Source of the DNA: Methylococcales bacterium
Lineage (GTDB): Bacteria; Pseudomonadota; Gammaproteobacteria; Methylococcales; Methylomonadaceae
DNA: 64,000 nucleotides
Assembly (NCBI GenBank): GCA_028707085.1
Contig: JAQTUW010000001.1
Location: 153,642-217,641 of the forward strand
Direction: 5' to 3'
Shown here: positions 37,040-46,700 of the stretch, in pieces
Layout: each line of letters begins with the position of its first letter
How positions within the stretch are numbered: the first letter of the stretch is position 1
Made by a program: the position numbers and the translations under genes
The notes under the pieces: generated by a model
Seen by the model: the letters and a program-made list of their open reading frames with translations, nothing else
What the model was told of the DNA's origin: nothing
The model's database searches: none

Positions 37040-37686
37040 TCATGCTGGAGAACGTCTGCAAACGGTATGAAACCCGTTCGGGTTCCCGGCTGGTGCTGGA
37101 CAATATCAATTTGGTCGTCAAGCCGGGTGAAAAAATCGGCATCCTGGGCCGCAATGGCGCCGGCAAGTCCACGCTGATCCGGCTGATCAGCGGTGCGGAA
37201 CACCCAACCAGCGGCCGCGTTCATCGCGGCATGAGCATTTCCTGGCCGCTGGCGTTTTCCGGCGGCTTTCAGGGCTCCCTTACCGGGCTGGATAATTTGC
37301 GCTTTATCTGTAGGGTCTATAATGCCGATATCGAGCAGGCCATACCCAAGGTGGAGGATTTTTCGGAGCTGGGCATTTACCTTAGGGAGCCGGTGAAGAA
37401 ATATTCGTCCGGCATGCGCGCTCGTCTGGCCTTCGCCGTCTCCATGGCGATCGACTTCGATTGTTTTTTGATCGATGAAATCACGGCGGTAGGCGATAGC
37501 CGGTTTCATCAAAAATGCGAGGTGGAGCTGTTCGAAAAACGTAAGGACAAGGCCATGATCATCGTTTCGCACCATCCTGTGGAGATTTTTTCGTATTGTC
37601 AGCAAGCGGCGGTATTGCATGACGGAAAAATCTTTGCCTTTGATACCGTGAATGACGCGTATGACTTTTATCAAAGCCAGGGGTAA
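37036..37686 (+). CDS. Capsule polysaccharide ABC transporter ATPase (KpsT/CtrD/BexA family)
   Basis: A 216-residue ABC ATPase. Walker A is GRNGAGKS (38-45), the signature is [12 protein letters not shown], a form typical of polysaccharide exporters, and Walker B is [12 protein letters not shown], followed by the switch His in VSHHPVE. It is short, without the C-terminal carbohydrate-binding extension of Wzt-type ATPases, so no chain-end recognition domain is present. It overlaps the permease by 4 bases and the following glycosyltransferase by 1 base. Confidence 0.93.
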   Translation: MIMLENVCKRYETRSGSRLVLDNINLVVKPGEKIGILGRNGAGKSTLIRLISGAEHPTSGRVHRGMSISWPLAFSGGFQGSLTGLDNLRFICRVYNADIEQAIPKVEDFSELGIYLREPVKKYSSGMRARLAFAVSMAIDFDCFLIDEITAVGDSRFHQKCEVELFEKRKDKAMIIVSHHPVEIFSYCQQAAVLHDGKIFAFDTVNDAYDFYQSQG

Positions 37687-40013
37687 TGGATAGGGTAAAG
37701 CCATCGACGGTTGGTCAGGTCAAATCGCGTTTGCTGCCGTTGCCGTTGCCGGTAAGATTTCTGGAATGGCTGATCGAAAATCTGCCCAGAAAACGGCTAC
37801 CGGTCGAGCTTGATCCAATCGCCGATATCCAGCCGACAAACGAAGCCGATGGCGAATACCGGGCGACCGGGGTCGAGCCCCATTTCGAAATGCGGTTTTT
37901 GCCCGGCGCGCCGCTGAAAAAAGGCTGGTATTATCTGGAAACGGCAATTACTCATCACAATGGCAGTCGGGAGATGCAGCTTCGCGCCGCGAGTGGCGAC
38001 AGCACCCCAGGCATCAGCATACCGATACCCAGCAATATCCGCGGCACGGTACGCGAGGTGTTTTATCTGCCGGCGGATGTAGAGCGTCTGTACTGGCTAC
38101 CGACCAGATCTCCGGGTTTTTTTTCCCAGTCCGCGCTGCTGTTGCACCGGATTTCAGCGCTGGAAAGTTTTTATCGGCGATTTTACCGAGTCTATTATGA
38201 TTTGTGGCGGTTTCGGCACAGTTCGATTACTCGGGCGGTAGGACTGGGCTGGCGGGGTGCGTTCGGCAATCTGCACGACGCCTATTTGCGGACGGCCGAG
38301 CTGAGAATCAGGCGGATGGCTCACAATGATTATGCAGCGTTTATAGGCCGGCACGATAGCCTGAAGAAAGGCGAAATCGAGACGATGCGCCGCCAGGCTC
38401 GGCAACTGCCGCTGCAGCCGCTGATTTCCATCATCATGGTCGTGGAAGATGCGGTTCCGGGATTTTTTAAGGAAGCGCTGGAGAGTGTTCAACAGCAGCT
38501 ATACCCGCATTGGGAGTTGCTGCTCAGCGTCGATCCGGATGCTGACAGAAAAATCCATAAGATCGTCGAGGAATGCAGCCGCAGCCGGCAGCGAGTGAAA
38601 TTGCTGCCGGCCGGGCTGGGTGTTTCGGTAGCCGGCATGCTGAACAGAGCCGTTTCGGCCAGTGCCGGCGGCTTTGCGATGCGGATGCATCAGCACGGCC
38701 GTCTGCCCTTGCATGCTTTATATTGCATCGTTCAGGAAATCAACCGTTTTCCGGATGCGCAGTTGATTTATGCCGATCACGATAGCGTCAATGAAAGCAA
38801 TGACCGTCTGGAGCCGCGATTCAAACCGGACTGGAATCCTGAGCTGTTTACTAGCCACGACTATCTGGCCGATCCGTGCGTTTACCGTCTGGATCGCTTA
38901 AAACGGCTGGGCGCTTATCGGCAAAATTTTGCCGGGGCGGAAGACTATGATCTAAAGTTGCGTTATATCAAACAGTTGACGGATGCCAGCATCCGCCATA
39001 TCCCCAGAATTCTGTATCATGCCCGGCGAATAGAGCCTGAGCAAACAGACGAACAGAATGGGTCGTCTGTCTGGCAAGCTGTCAAACGGGCGCTGGAAGA
39101 TTATTTCGCCGATAGCGGCAGCACAGTTGAACCGGCTATCGAGCCGGGATTTTTCCGGATCAGGCATGCTCTGCCGGCAAAGTTGCCGCTGGTCAGCATC
39201 GTTATCCCCACCCGGGATCGGCTGGACATACTTAGCGCCTGCGTCGAAAGCATCCGCGCCAAAACCAGTTATCCAAACTGGGAGATGCTGGTGGTGGACA
39301 ATCAGTCCCGGGAACCCGAGGCCATTGCCTATCTGGCGAGTATTCGCCAGGATCCGCGTATCCGGGTTATTTCTTACGATCTGCCTTTCAACTATTCAGC
39401 CATCAATAATTTTGCCGTCCAATATGCAAATGGCGAAATTCTGGCTTTATTGAATAACGATATTGAAGTGATTGCCGACGAATGGCTGGCGGAAATGGTC
39501 AGTTATGCGGTGATGCCCCAGGTTGGCGCGGTCGGCGCCAAGCTGCTGTACGCAAACGGCGTGGTGCAGCATGCCGGGGTGATACTGGGCGTGGGCGGGG
39601 TGGCCGGGCACGGACACAAGTATCTGCACGCTCGGGATCAGGGCTATTGCCACCGGGCGGTGCTTGCCCAGAACTTGTCCGCCGTGACCGGGGCCTGCAT
39701 GGTGGTCAGAAAAAGCTGTTATCTGGAAGTCGATGGCCTGGACGAAGCAAACTTGGTGATCGCCCTGAACGATATCGATTTTTGCCTCAAATTGCGGGAT
39801 GCGGGCTATAAAAACGTGTTTACGCCCTATGCTTTATTGTATCATCATGAGTCGTTGAGCCGTGGCCATGACGATACCCCGGAGAAGCAGGCCATATTCA
39901 GAGCCGAATTCGAGTATATGCAGCAAAAATGGAACGTCAAATTGCTGGACGATCCGGCATATAACCCGAACCTGACCCTGGAATATGAAAATTTTTCATT
40001 GCGCGCCAACTGA
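37686..40013 (+). CDS. Two-domain GT2 glycosyltransferase of the exporter operon
   Basis: A 775-residue protein. Residues 1-190 are an uncharacterised region, then come two GT-A (GT2) domains. The first (about 240-470) begins PLISIIMVVEDAVPGFFKEAL and keeps an acidic IYADHDSV, but its nucleotide-binding region is less regular. The second (about 498-760) is canonical: VSIVIPTRDR, VVDNQSREP, LLNNDIEVIADEWL as DXD region, and ALNDIDFCLKLRDAGYKNVFTPYALLYHHES. It is coupled to the kpsT-like gene by a one-base overlap. It lacks the 36-residue repeat of later genes. Its last 437 coding bases are duplicated at 41406-41842. Linkage and sugar are unknown. Confidence 0.87.
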   Translation: MDRVKPSTVGQVKSRLLPLPLPVRFLEWLIENLPRKRLPVELDPIADIQPTNEADGEYRATGVEPHFEMRFLPGAPLKKGWYYLETAITHHNGSREMQLRAASGDSTPGISIPIPSNIRGTVREVFYLPADVERLYWLPTRSPGFFSQSALLLHRISALESFYRRFYRVYYDLWRFRHSSITRAVGLGWRGAFGNLHDAYLRTAELRIRRMAHNDYAAFIGRHDSLKKGEIETMRRQARQLPLQPLISIIMVVEDAVPGFFKEALESVQQQLYPHWELLLSVDPDADRKIHKIVEECSRSRQRVKLLPAGLGVSVAGMLNRAVSASAGGFAMRMHQHGRLPLHALYCIVQEINRFPDAQLIYADHDSVNESNDRLEPRFKPDWNPELFTSHDYLADPCVYRLDRLKRLGAYRQNFAGAEDYDLKLRYIKQLTDASIRHIPRILYHARRIEPEQTDEQNGSSVWQAVKRALEDYFADSGSTVEPAIEPGFFRIRHALPAKLPLVSIVIPTRDRLDILSACVESIRAKTSYPNWEMLVVDNQSREPEAIAYLASIRQDPRIRVISYDLPFNYSAINNFAVQYANGEILALLNNDIEVIADEWLAEMVSYAVMPQVGAVGAKLLYANGVVQHAGVILGVGGVAGHGHKYLHARDQGYCHRAVLAQNLSAVTGACMVVRKSCYLEVDGLDEANLVIALNDIDFCLKLRDAGYKNVFTPYALLYHHESLSRGHDDTPEKQAIFRAEFEYMQQKWNVKLLDDPAYNPNLTLEYENFSLRAN

Positions 40014-40189
40014 AACCGCACTGGTGGCGGTTATTGTTCCGGCCAGCGCCACTGCCTGCCGTGTTCATGGCGTCCAAAATCGATAAAATGCTGATAAGGC
40101 GGTATGGCGTTATAAAATATATCCAGATTAAGAAACAGGTAGGCATAAGGATCGAAATTGGCGGGAACAGCGGGGTTGCCGGCATTTTC
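39577..40189. repeat. Direct repeat, copy A (613 bases)
   Basis: By my reading this stretch matches 41406-42018 with three mismatches in 613 bases. It covers the 3' end of the glycosyltransferase gene, the junction, and part of the convergent sulfotransferase-like remnant. Similarity to the left of it ends abruptly; to the right it continues as clearly diverged homology for about 55 bases, then stops at the antitoxin gene. Confidence 0.85.
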
Positions 40190-40246
40190 CCGGTCTATTT
40201 CCGTCAGTCTTCTAATGACGTGGGCCAGAAAATCCTCCCTGGCGGT
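40031..40246 (-). pseudogene. Remnant of a sulfotransferase-like gene (C-terminal end only)
   Basis: About 72 codons that match the C-terminus of the gene at 41860-43065, ending in the same WRWPEQ. From EIDRENAGNP onward the two are identical, because they lie in the 613-bp repeat; before this they are homologous but diverged (TAREDFLAHVIRRLTEI against TAKEDFLTYTIKRLAEI). The remnant was therefore a distinct paralogue, not a plain copy. It carries one copy of the FD...HY...G repeat. Its 5' part is gone and the antitoxin gene begins in its place. Confidence 0.75.
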
Positions 40247-40250
40247 TGGT

Positions 40251-40625
40251 TTAGAGTCTGTTTTGGCTATACGAATCGTTAGCCAATTCCTTAAGTACAT
40301 TAGGCTGGCGTTCCGCGATCTTGAATAAGGTTTTTGCGGCCCCGGTGGGTTGTCTGCGCCCCTGCTCCCAGCCTTGTAATGTACGCACCGAAACCCCTAA
40401 TAGCTTTGCAAATTGCAGTTGAGTTAGCCCAGTGTTTATTCTTGTACTGGCCGCCGACGTCAGTAGTTCATCACGCTCTATTGTACCATCGGTCAAAGTC
40501 ACTAAACGACGCACCGTGCCGTCAGTTTGCGGGATAAATTCGGTTTTACGCGCCCACTCCCCCGCTTTCATCTGGCGTACAGACAATAATAGGTCATCAC
40601 AAAATTGTTTCATTTCGTTATCCAT
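40251..40625 (-). CDS. HigA-2/NadS-like antitoxin (XRE family)
   Basis: A 124-residue HTH protein. The C-terminal helix-turn-helix reads TGLTQLQFAKLLGVSVRTLQGWEQGRRQPTGAAKTLFKI, the pattern of HigA-2/NadS antitoxins (SVRTLQxWEQGRRxPxG). The N-terminal part (MDNEMKQFCDDLLLSVRQMKAGEW) would bind the toxin. I chose the ATG at 40625, preceded by GAGGA at good spacing; an ATG three codons upstream has no room for a ribosome-binding site. The start overlaps the toxin 3' end by 8 bases, and toxin-first order is normal for HigBA systems. Confidence 0.85.
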   Translation of the reverse strand: MDNEMKQFCDDLLLSVRQMKAGEWARKTEFIPQTDGTVRRLVTLTDGTIERDELLTSAASTRINTGLTQLQFAKLLGVSVRTLQGWEQGRRQPTGAAKTLFKIAERQPNVLKELANDSYSQNRL

Positions 40626-40932
40626 TTTCTGCATCCTCTTTCAATTGTTTTAAAAATGCCGATGGTAAATTGTCAAACTTGGCTTTTGTGTAAACGATGA
40701 TCAGAACAATGACACCGGATTCCAAGCGATTAAAGTAAATTACCCTCGCCCCACCACGTTTGCCTTTTCCATCCGCCGACCAGCGAACCTTACGCATACC
40801 GCCAGTTCCTGGAATCACGTCGCCTGCAAGTGGGTTATCAGCAATCCAGCATTTAAACGCTTCTCGCTCACTATCAGACCATGTGTCGGCTGCGTACTTT
40901 TCAAATATGGCGGTTTCAATAATGGTATACAT
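40618..40932 (-). CDS. RelE/HigB-2-like toxin
   Basis: A 104-residue protein resembling the RelE/HigB-2 mRNA-interferase group. The core GDVIPGTGGMRKVRWSADGKGKRGGARVIYF and VIVLIIVYTKAKFDNLPSAFLKQLKE is the family pattern, with basic residues for RNA cleavage. The ATG at 40932 starts at MYTIIET, the usual family N-terminus; an ATG six codons earlier lies inside the operator palindrome and is less likely. It precedes the antitoxin, as in higBA loci. Confidence 0.82.
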   Translation of the reverse strand: MYTIIETAIFEKYAADTWSDSEREAFKCWIADNPLAGDVIPGTGGMRKVRWSADGKGKRGGARVIYFNRLESGVIVLIIVYTKAKFDNLPSAFLKQLKEDAENG

Positions 40933-40941
40933 ATTTATATG

Positions 40942-40958
40942 ATACGCCATTGGCGTAT
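40942..40958. promoter_or_regulatory. Operator palindrome of the toxin-antitoxin promoter
   Basis: ATACGCCATTGGCGTAT is a perfect 7-3-7 inverted repeat just upstream of the toxin ATG at 40932. Autoregulated TA promoters carry such sites for the antitoxin or the TA complex, so this is the likely HigA-2-like binding site. Confidence 0.65.
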
Positions 40959-41386
40959 ATTGGCAATCTATTTTTTAACAAAGAACTTGATTGATCAGTC
41001 CTTAACCGATACGGCGCCGGTCGCAGCATCCGGCTGCGGTCATGGATATGAGTTTTGCCAATCAGGCTTTGTGCATGGCGTTTTTGCGGCAATATGGGGT
41101 TCTGTGGAAGAACCCCTTCTAAGCTATCCTATGAGACTTTGGTGTTGTTTGTTAAACTCACCCTAGGAGCCTGTCCGAGAATAGAAAACCTACTACGGAA
41201 AAGCCCTTTTGGCCGGATTTCCTGCGCATTTTCGTTAAATAGCGCAACTATTCCGCCTCAAATACCCAAAAAATCCAACTCAAAATGGCTTGCCCTCGCT
41301 ACGGCTTCTATTCTCGGACAGGCTCCTAGGCTGGGCAATCCTCTAAACTTAAGCCCCTATCCCCATCAACACGTTGATTTGTAGGC
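40959..41386. other. Noncoding stretch between the TA module and the truncated glycosyltransferase copy
   Basis: No gene is supported. The centre is the MITE-like element at 41162-41330. On its left is AT-neutral DNA of unknown origin; on its right, 55 bases with a short dyad ATCAACACGTTGAT lead to the repeat copy B. Open frames here simply cross the element. Confidence 0.5.
41162..41330. repeat. MITE-like element with 25-bp perfect terminal inverted repeats
   Basis: Left end 41162-41186, starting CCTAGGAGCCTGTCCGAG, and right end 41306-41330 are exact reverse complements over 25 bases, enclosing a 169-base element with no gene. If the transposon end is GAGCCTGTC, the flanking CTAG on both sides would be a 4-bp target duplication; CTAG is self-complementary, so this is not proven. 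The GAGCCTGTC end resembles IS5-family ends as I recall them. A related TAGGAGCCTGTC sits at about 15866. Confidence 0.75.
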
Positions 41387-41405
41387 ATGTTTGCGATGAG
41401 GCTTA

Positions 41406-41842
41406 GGGTGATACTGGGCGTGGGCGGGGTGGCCGGGCACGGACACAAGTATCTGCAGGCTCGGGATCAGGGCTATTGCCACCGGGCTGTGCTTGCCCAG
41501 AACTTGTCCGCCGTGACCGGGGCCTGCATGGTGGTCAGAAAAAGCTGTTATCTGGAAGTCGATGGCCTGGACGAAGCAAACCTGGTGATCGCCCTGAACG
41601 ATATCGATTTTTGCCTCAAATTGCGGGATGCGGGCTATAAAAACGTGTTTACGCCCTATGCTTTATTGTATCATCATGAGTCGTTGAGCCGTGGCCATGA
41701 CGATACCCCGGAGAAGCAGGCCATATTCAGAGCCGAATTCGAGTATATGCAGCAAAAATGGAACGTCAAATTGCTGGACGATCCGGCATATAACCCGAAC
41801 CTGACCCTGGAATATGAAAATTTTTCATTGCGCGCCAACTGA
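41406..41842 (+). pseudogene. Truncated copy of the two-domain glycosyltransferase (last 145 codons)
   Basis: This frame reproduces the C-terminal 145 residues of the gene at 37686-40013, with the same stop and the same NPNLTLEYENFSLRAN end. An ATG at 41387 happens to be in frame, so a 151-residue fragment could be made, but it lacks the nucleotide-binding strands and most of the GT2 domain and cannot be active. It is the 5'-truncated partner of repeat copy B. Confidence 0.82.
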
Positions 41843-42018
41843 AACCGCACTGGTGGCGGTTATTGTTCCGGCCAGCGCCACTGCCTGCCGTGTTCATGGC
41901 GTCCAAAATCGATAAAATGCTGATAAGGCGGTATGGCGTTATAAAATATATCCAGATTAAGAAACAGGTAGGCATAAGGATCGAAATTGGCGGGAACAGC
42001 GGGGTTGCCGGCATTTTC
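41406..42018. repeat. Direct repeat, copy B (613 bases)
   Basis: Matches 39577-40189 with three mismatches by my reading, at a constant offset of 1829 bases. It spans the end of the truncated glycosyltransferase copy and the 3' end of the intact sulfotransferase-like gene. Confidence 0.85.
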
Positions 42019-43065
42019 TCTGTCTATTTCCGCGAGTCTTTTAATCGTATACGTCAAAAAGTCTTCCTTGGCCGTCTGCAGTTTTGAAAGACACCAATCG
42101 GCTATTTCGCGGTCGATAGCCTGTTTATCGGAATCGGAAAGCGTTTCGGCGGATGTTCGGTTTAAGCCGGCGTCGATAATCTTGATTTCCTCAAGGTCAT
42201 CAAAAAAGGTATGATTCAGCCATTTTATATCAGCGGCATGGCGTAACATCAAAATTTGTATGATATCGGAACTGATTTGCGTTGCCGGCATCAGACTCCG
42301 GTTTTTGGTTATCAGCAGCGTGGATAACTCCAGCGAATACTGATTGCCGGCGGCCTGATTAAGTCGAGAGATGATTTGCTGTTCATAATCGGTCAGGCTG
42401 CGATTGACTCTGCTGCTTATAGCAATAAAATCGTGCTTATCCGGCTGAAGACCTATCGCCATTAGGAATGCGGCATCAATGTGGTTTGCGACGGCGTCAT
42501 AATGTAAAACCGTCATATTCTGCCGACCAAATTCCTCGCTCAGGAGTTTTAATGAGGCCATGGGATAAATAAACTGATCGGTTTCGCAAAACTCGGGAAA
42601 TGATTTCAGGATCGCGCCGGCTTTGATGAACTGGCTGTAAAGCGACTGATAATAAGGGCCTATGTTGCGTAAGAATGTGATGAACCTGATCTGTATCCGT
42701 AGTGGTTGGCACGCAACTTTGATTTGTCGCCATTCTTCTGGCCCGAACGCGGTAAAGTCCTCCGATGAGCAGACTGCAGTTTTACAATCCGCAAAATAAG
42801 CTTCGAGTAATTCGCATAAATCATTAACCGGGATGGTACGATTAAAAAGTTGATTATATAAGTATTGACCATTACCAATAGGCAGTGATTTTTCTTCGCT
42901 GGCGGGAAAAACATAACTTATACCCGCTTTGCTCAGCAGTGCATCATTATTGACTAGATATGCTTGCAGCGCTGTCGAGCCTGTTTTGTGAGTGCCAGTA
43001 TGAAAATAAAGGGTGCGAACAGCTTTTGATAAATATTTTGACGCTTTCGATTTAAATATAGACAT
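41860..43065 (-). CDS. Sulfotransferase-like protein with a C-terminal FD/HY/EGR-type repeat
   Basis: A 401-residue protein. The N-terminal LYFHTGTHKTGSTALQAYL has the look of the 5'-phosphosulfate-binding loop of PAPS-dependent sulfotransferases, and FITFLRNIGPYYQSLYSQF resembles the 3'-phosphate-binding strand-helix (R-x-P-x-xxx-S-xY in the family). The middle is helical. The last 40 residues, FDPYAYLFLNLDIF then PPYQHFIDFGRHEHGR, are one divergent copy of the repeat found throughout this locus. It is convergent with the truncated glycosyltransferase copy. A sulfated glycan is a reasonable guess; the enzyme assignment is by motif only. Confidence 0.68.
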   Translation of the reverse strand: MSIFKSKASKYLSKAVRTLYFHTGTHKTGSTALQAYLVNNDALLSKAGISYVFPASEEKSLPIGNGQYLYNQLFNRTIPVNDLCELLEAYFADCKTAVCSSEDFTAFGPEEWRQIKVACQPLRIQIRFITFLRNIGPYYQSLYSQFIKAGAILKSFPEFCETDQFIYPMASLKLLSEEFGRQNMTVLHYDAVANHIDAAFLMAIGLQPDKHDFIAISSRVNRSLTDYEQQIISRLNQAAGNQYSLELSTLLITKNRSLMPATQISSDIIQILMLRHAADIKWLNHTFFDDLEEIKIIDAGLNRTSAETLSDSDKQAIDREIADWCLSKLQTAKEDFLTYTIKRLAEIDRENAGNPAVPANFDPYAYLFLNLDIFYNAIPPYQHFIDFGRHEHGRQWRWPEQ

Positions 43066-43712
43066 AATCGGCTACTATTACCTTATTGTTCTGATATGAT
43101 CATTATTAGTGTTGGAATAAATTTTTTATCTGGTCTGATGTAATTAAATTGCAAGCCGCTGTTTTATCGGGTTTTTGAAAAAACCAGGGTTAATATCAAT
43201 ATATTTTATATATTTTGTTACAGGAAAATAAAAAGCATGGCGTCTGGTCGGACGTGTTTCGCCAGCTTTAATGCGCTGGCGCTCAGTAGGTAGACACGGA
43301 AAAGACCGGTTTATAAAGCCGCCATTGGCCTCAGTTTTTTTGCTGAGTATAACGCCGGATACCGGCATGCTTGCTTCATTCATATGTTTTTATTGCAAAA
43401 TTGTTACAGGCCAGACTTTTGATTTCCATTCTACAGGCGGATAAATTTTTGTGCAAACTAATGTCGATATGAACAATGTTTGCATAAGACAAAAATTAGC
43501 GGCGGCGGGTAAATCCCCGACGACCGGACTTGCGGATATTGTGATGACTGTCATGCATTATTTATTGTTTTTGATAGAATAATGCCAGATTAGTCGCCAG
43601 ATGACTTTTTGGCAATTAAAGTTTGCTTTCCGATAGTTTTCGGGTTAAGGTTCAAATCGAATTGTAATGAATTTTCATATTACCAAACGTTCATAAATTT
43701 AGAGAGATAAAG
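43066..43712. other. AT-rich intergenic region of 647 bases
   Basis: Separates the sulfotransferase-like gene from the first giant WbsX gene and probably holds promoters for both. A stem-loop CGCCAGC/GCTGGCG lies at 43260-43281 and GGTTTTTGAAAAAACC at 43170-43185. A 79-codon open frame on the minus strand (43144-43383) has no recognisable features. GAGAGA before 43713 is the ribosome-binding site of the next gene. No convincing -35/-10 pair was found. Confidence 0.4.
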
Positions 43713-46700
43713 ATGGGAAGCTTGGACAACGGCCCAATAGGCCGGATTAATTCATTGAATGATTTGTTGGGGCTGGATGATCAGGTTTTTATTCGCGAAG
43801 CTTACCATGCCTTGCTTGGTCGGGCGCCTGATATTGAAGGCATGGGATATTACCTTGATTTGCTTCGTAAAGGCGACTGTAAGCTGGAGATTCTTAATCA
43901 ACTGCACCATTCGCCGGAAGGTCGAATGTATACCGTGGAGTTGCCAGGGTTGAGCAAGGCAATCAGGCAATACCGCTGGAAAAAAAATATCCCATTGGTC
44001 GGTTCTACCGACAGCGAGGAAGTCAGGGCCATCAGGGTGCTTGAAAAACAAATCCAGCATAGCAATCTGCTGAATGAAAAACGTTTCGAACAGCTCCTTA
44101 AAGCAGTGCAGGAAGACAGGAGTGAGTACCGGTTTGGTAAAATCCACCAGTTGCTGCTTGAAGACAAGTATGAAGCAAAACTTGAGCAGATATATCAGAC
44201 TTTGCTGGCCGACAAGAATGAAAGCCGATTTACCCATATTCAGCAGTTGTTGACGGATGACAGGCAGCGTGTACAACTGGGGGCTATACATCAGTTATTG
44301 CTTGAAGACAAGAATGAGAACCGGTTTGCTCAGATTCAGCAGTTGCTGTCGGACGACAAGCAGAGCGAGAGACTGGATGAAATATACCAGTTACTGCTTG
44401 AAGACAAGAATGAGAACCGGTTTGCCCAGATTCAGCAGTTGCTGTCGGATGACAAGCAGAGCGAGAGACTGGAGGAAATACACAAGTTATTGCTGGAAGA
44501 CAAGAACGAATACCGGCTGGCCAGAATCCATCAGTTATTGCTGGACGACAGGAGCGAAGATAAGCTGGATCAGATCAATAAACTATTATCAACCGATAAA
44601 AACCAAAATTACTTTTCAGAAATAAAAGAATTATTGCTGGAAGACAAAAACCAGCCAAGATTTACTCAGATACACCAATTATTACTGAAAAGCAATACGG
44701 AGAATCTGCTTGCAGAAATACGCAAACTGTTGCTGAACGACACCAGCGAACACCGGTTTGCCCAGATACAGCAATTGCTGGCGGATAATCAGCAAAATAC
44801 CCTGCTGGAAAGCGTTCATCAGTTGCTGCTCGAAATTAAAAATCAATTAAACGGCAATGATGCGCCGCCTGTAGTATTGCCGAAACTGAATGAAAAGGGA
44901 TTTTTGATTCTGGATGAAGAATTTGACGACGAATGGTATCTGAACAGATATCCCGATGCCAGGGAAACCAATTCCGATCCCTGGGAGCATTTTGTCCGGC
45001 ATGGCCTGGCCGAAGGCAGACTGGCCAGTTCCCTGGGGCTTTCCATCTTCGATCCGAAATATTATCTGCTTAATAATCCGGATGTGGCGGACAGTCCATT
45101 GTCGCCGATACAGCATTTCATGAAGTACGGCAAACACGAAGGACGTTCCGGTTCCTATAGCTCTTTCAGCGGCATGGAAACCATCAGGCCGGAACCTCTG
45201 GAATATACCACGCCATTGCTCAATACCAAAGTCAAACTGATCGCGTTTTATCTGCCGCAATACCATCCCATTGCCGAAAATGACGAGTGGTGGGGCAGAG
45301 GGTTTACCGAATGGGCCAATGTCATCCGCGCCACGCCGTTTTATGAAGGGCACGAACAGCCCCGGTTTCCGGGAGAACTGGGTTTTTATGATTTGAGAAT
45401 TCCGGATGTGATGAAACGTCAGGCCGAACTGGCCAGAACCCATGGCATTTTTGGTTTTTGCTTCTATATTTACTGGTTTGGCGGCAAGCGTTTGCTGGAA
45501 AGCCCGGTTGACATGCTGTTGCGCCATCCGGAAATCGATATCAATTTTTGCTATTGCTGGGCTAACGAGAACTGGACGCGGCGCTGGGATGGCCTGGATG
45601 ACGATATTCTGATCGGGCAGTCGCACAGTCCGGAGGATGATATTGAGTTTATCAAAAATATTGCTACGGCCTTCGCCGATAAACGGTATATTCGGGTGGC
45701 GGGCAAGCCGATGTTGCTGGTATATCGGCCGAATCTGTTCCCGGAAATCAGGGAAACGGTGAATAGATGGCGGCTATGGTGCCGTAATAACGGGGTGGGC
45801 GAGATTCATGTCTGCTTTACCACTTCTTTCGATGAAGGCAATCCGCTGGAGATGGGGATGGACGCCGCCATCCAGTTCCCGCCATTGAGCGGTAAGCCTC
45901 AGCATATCAACGAACTGATCCGCGTCAGCGACGGCCGATTTGCCGGGCAGGTCTATAACTATCAATCTTCGGTAAACGGCGCCGCTTTTTACGAGCGGCC
46001 GAAATGGCTGGAATACCGGGGAGTCATGCCTTCCTGGGATAATACTCCGCGCAAGCTGGAGCGCGGCATTTCCTTTTACGGCGCCACGCCGGAATTATAT
46101 GGCGAATGGCTGGACACGGTGGCGGCCGAAACCTGCGCCAGTCTGCCCGATGAACAGCGTTTTGTGTTTATCAACGCCTGGAACGAATGGGGCGAGGGCG
46201 CCTATCTGGAACCGGATCGCAGACGCGGCTACGCCTATCTGAACCGCACCCGGCAAGTCATGGCCAAATACTCGGATACCGCCCGCATCAACAGAACGAC
46301 GAGGACGCAGGATATTGCGGTGATCGTTCATTTGTATTACGGGGATTTGTTTGAAAACATTGCCGGATATCTGGATAATCTGACAAATAGCGCGGATTTT
46401 TTCTTTAACGTCAAGGAAGACGCCTTGCCCGGAATGGAAGCCATCATCAAGCGCCGCTACGCCGATGCCGTGGTTGTGGCTTATCCGAATCATGGTCGGG
46501 ATGTGCTGCCGTTTTTGCATATGCTGCCGCATATGCTGAGGCTGGGATATAAAGCCGTTTGCAAGATACACTCCAAAAAAACCGAACACCGCAAGGACGG
46601 CGATCAATGGCGGGACGATGTGTTTAACAAGTTGCTGGGCGATAAAACCGCCATTGCCGGCTGTCTGCAACAGATCGGCGCTGGCGCGGGCGTCGTGGCG

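Noticed and set aside
39447..39653. Short open frames antisense to the duplicated glycosyltransferase ends
   Set aside because: They occur only because the GC-rich sense frame is open on the opposite strand and have no motif of their own.
41055..41384. A 109-codon open frame next to the toxin-antitoxin genes
   Set aside because: It runs through the whole MITE-like element including both inverted repeats and has no recognisable protein features.
43144..43383. A 79-codon open frame on the minus strand
   Set aside because: There is no ribosome-binding site, domain or neighbour support, and it crosses two stem-loops in AT-rich intergenic DNA.
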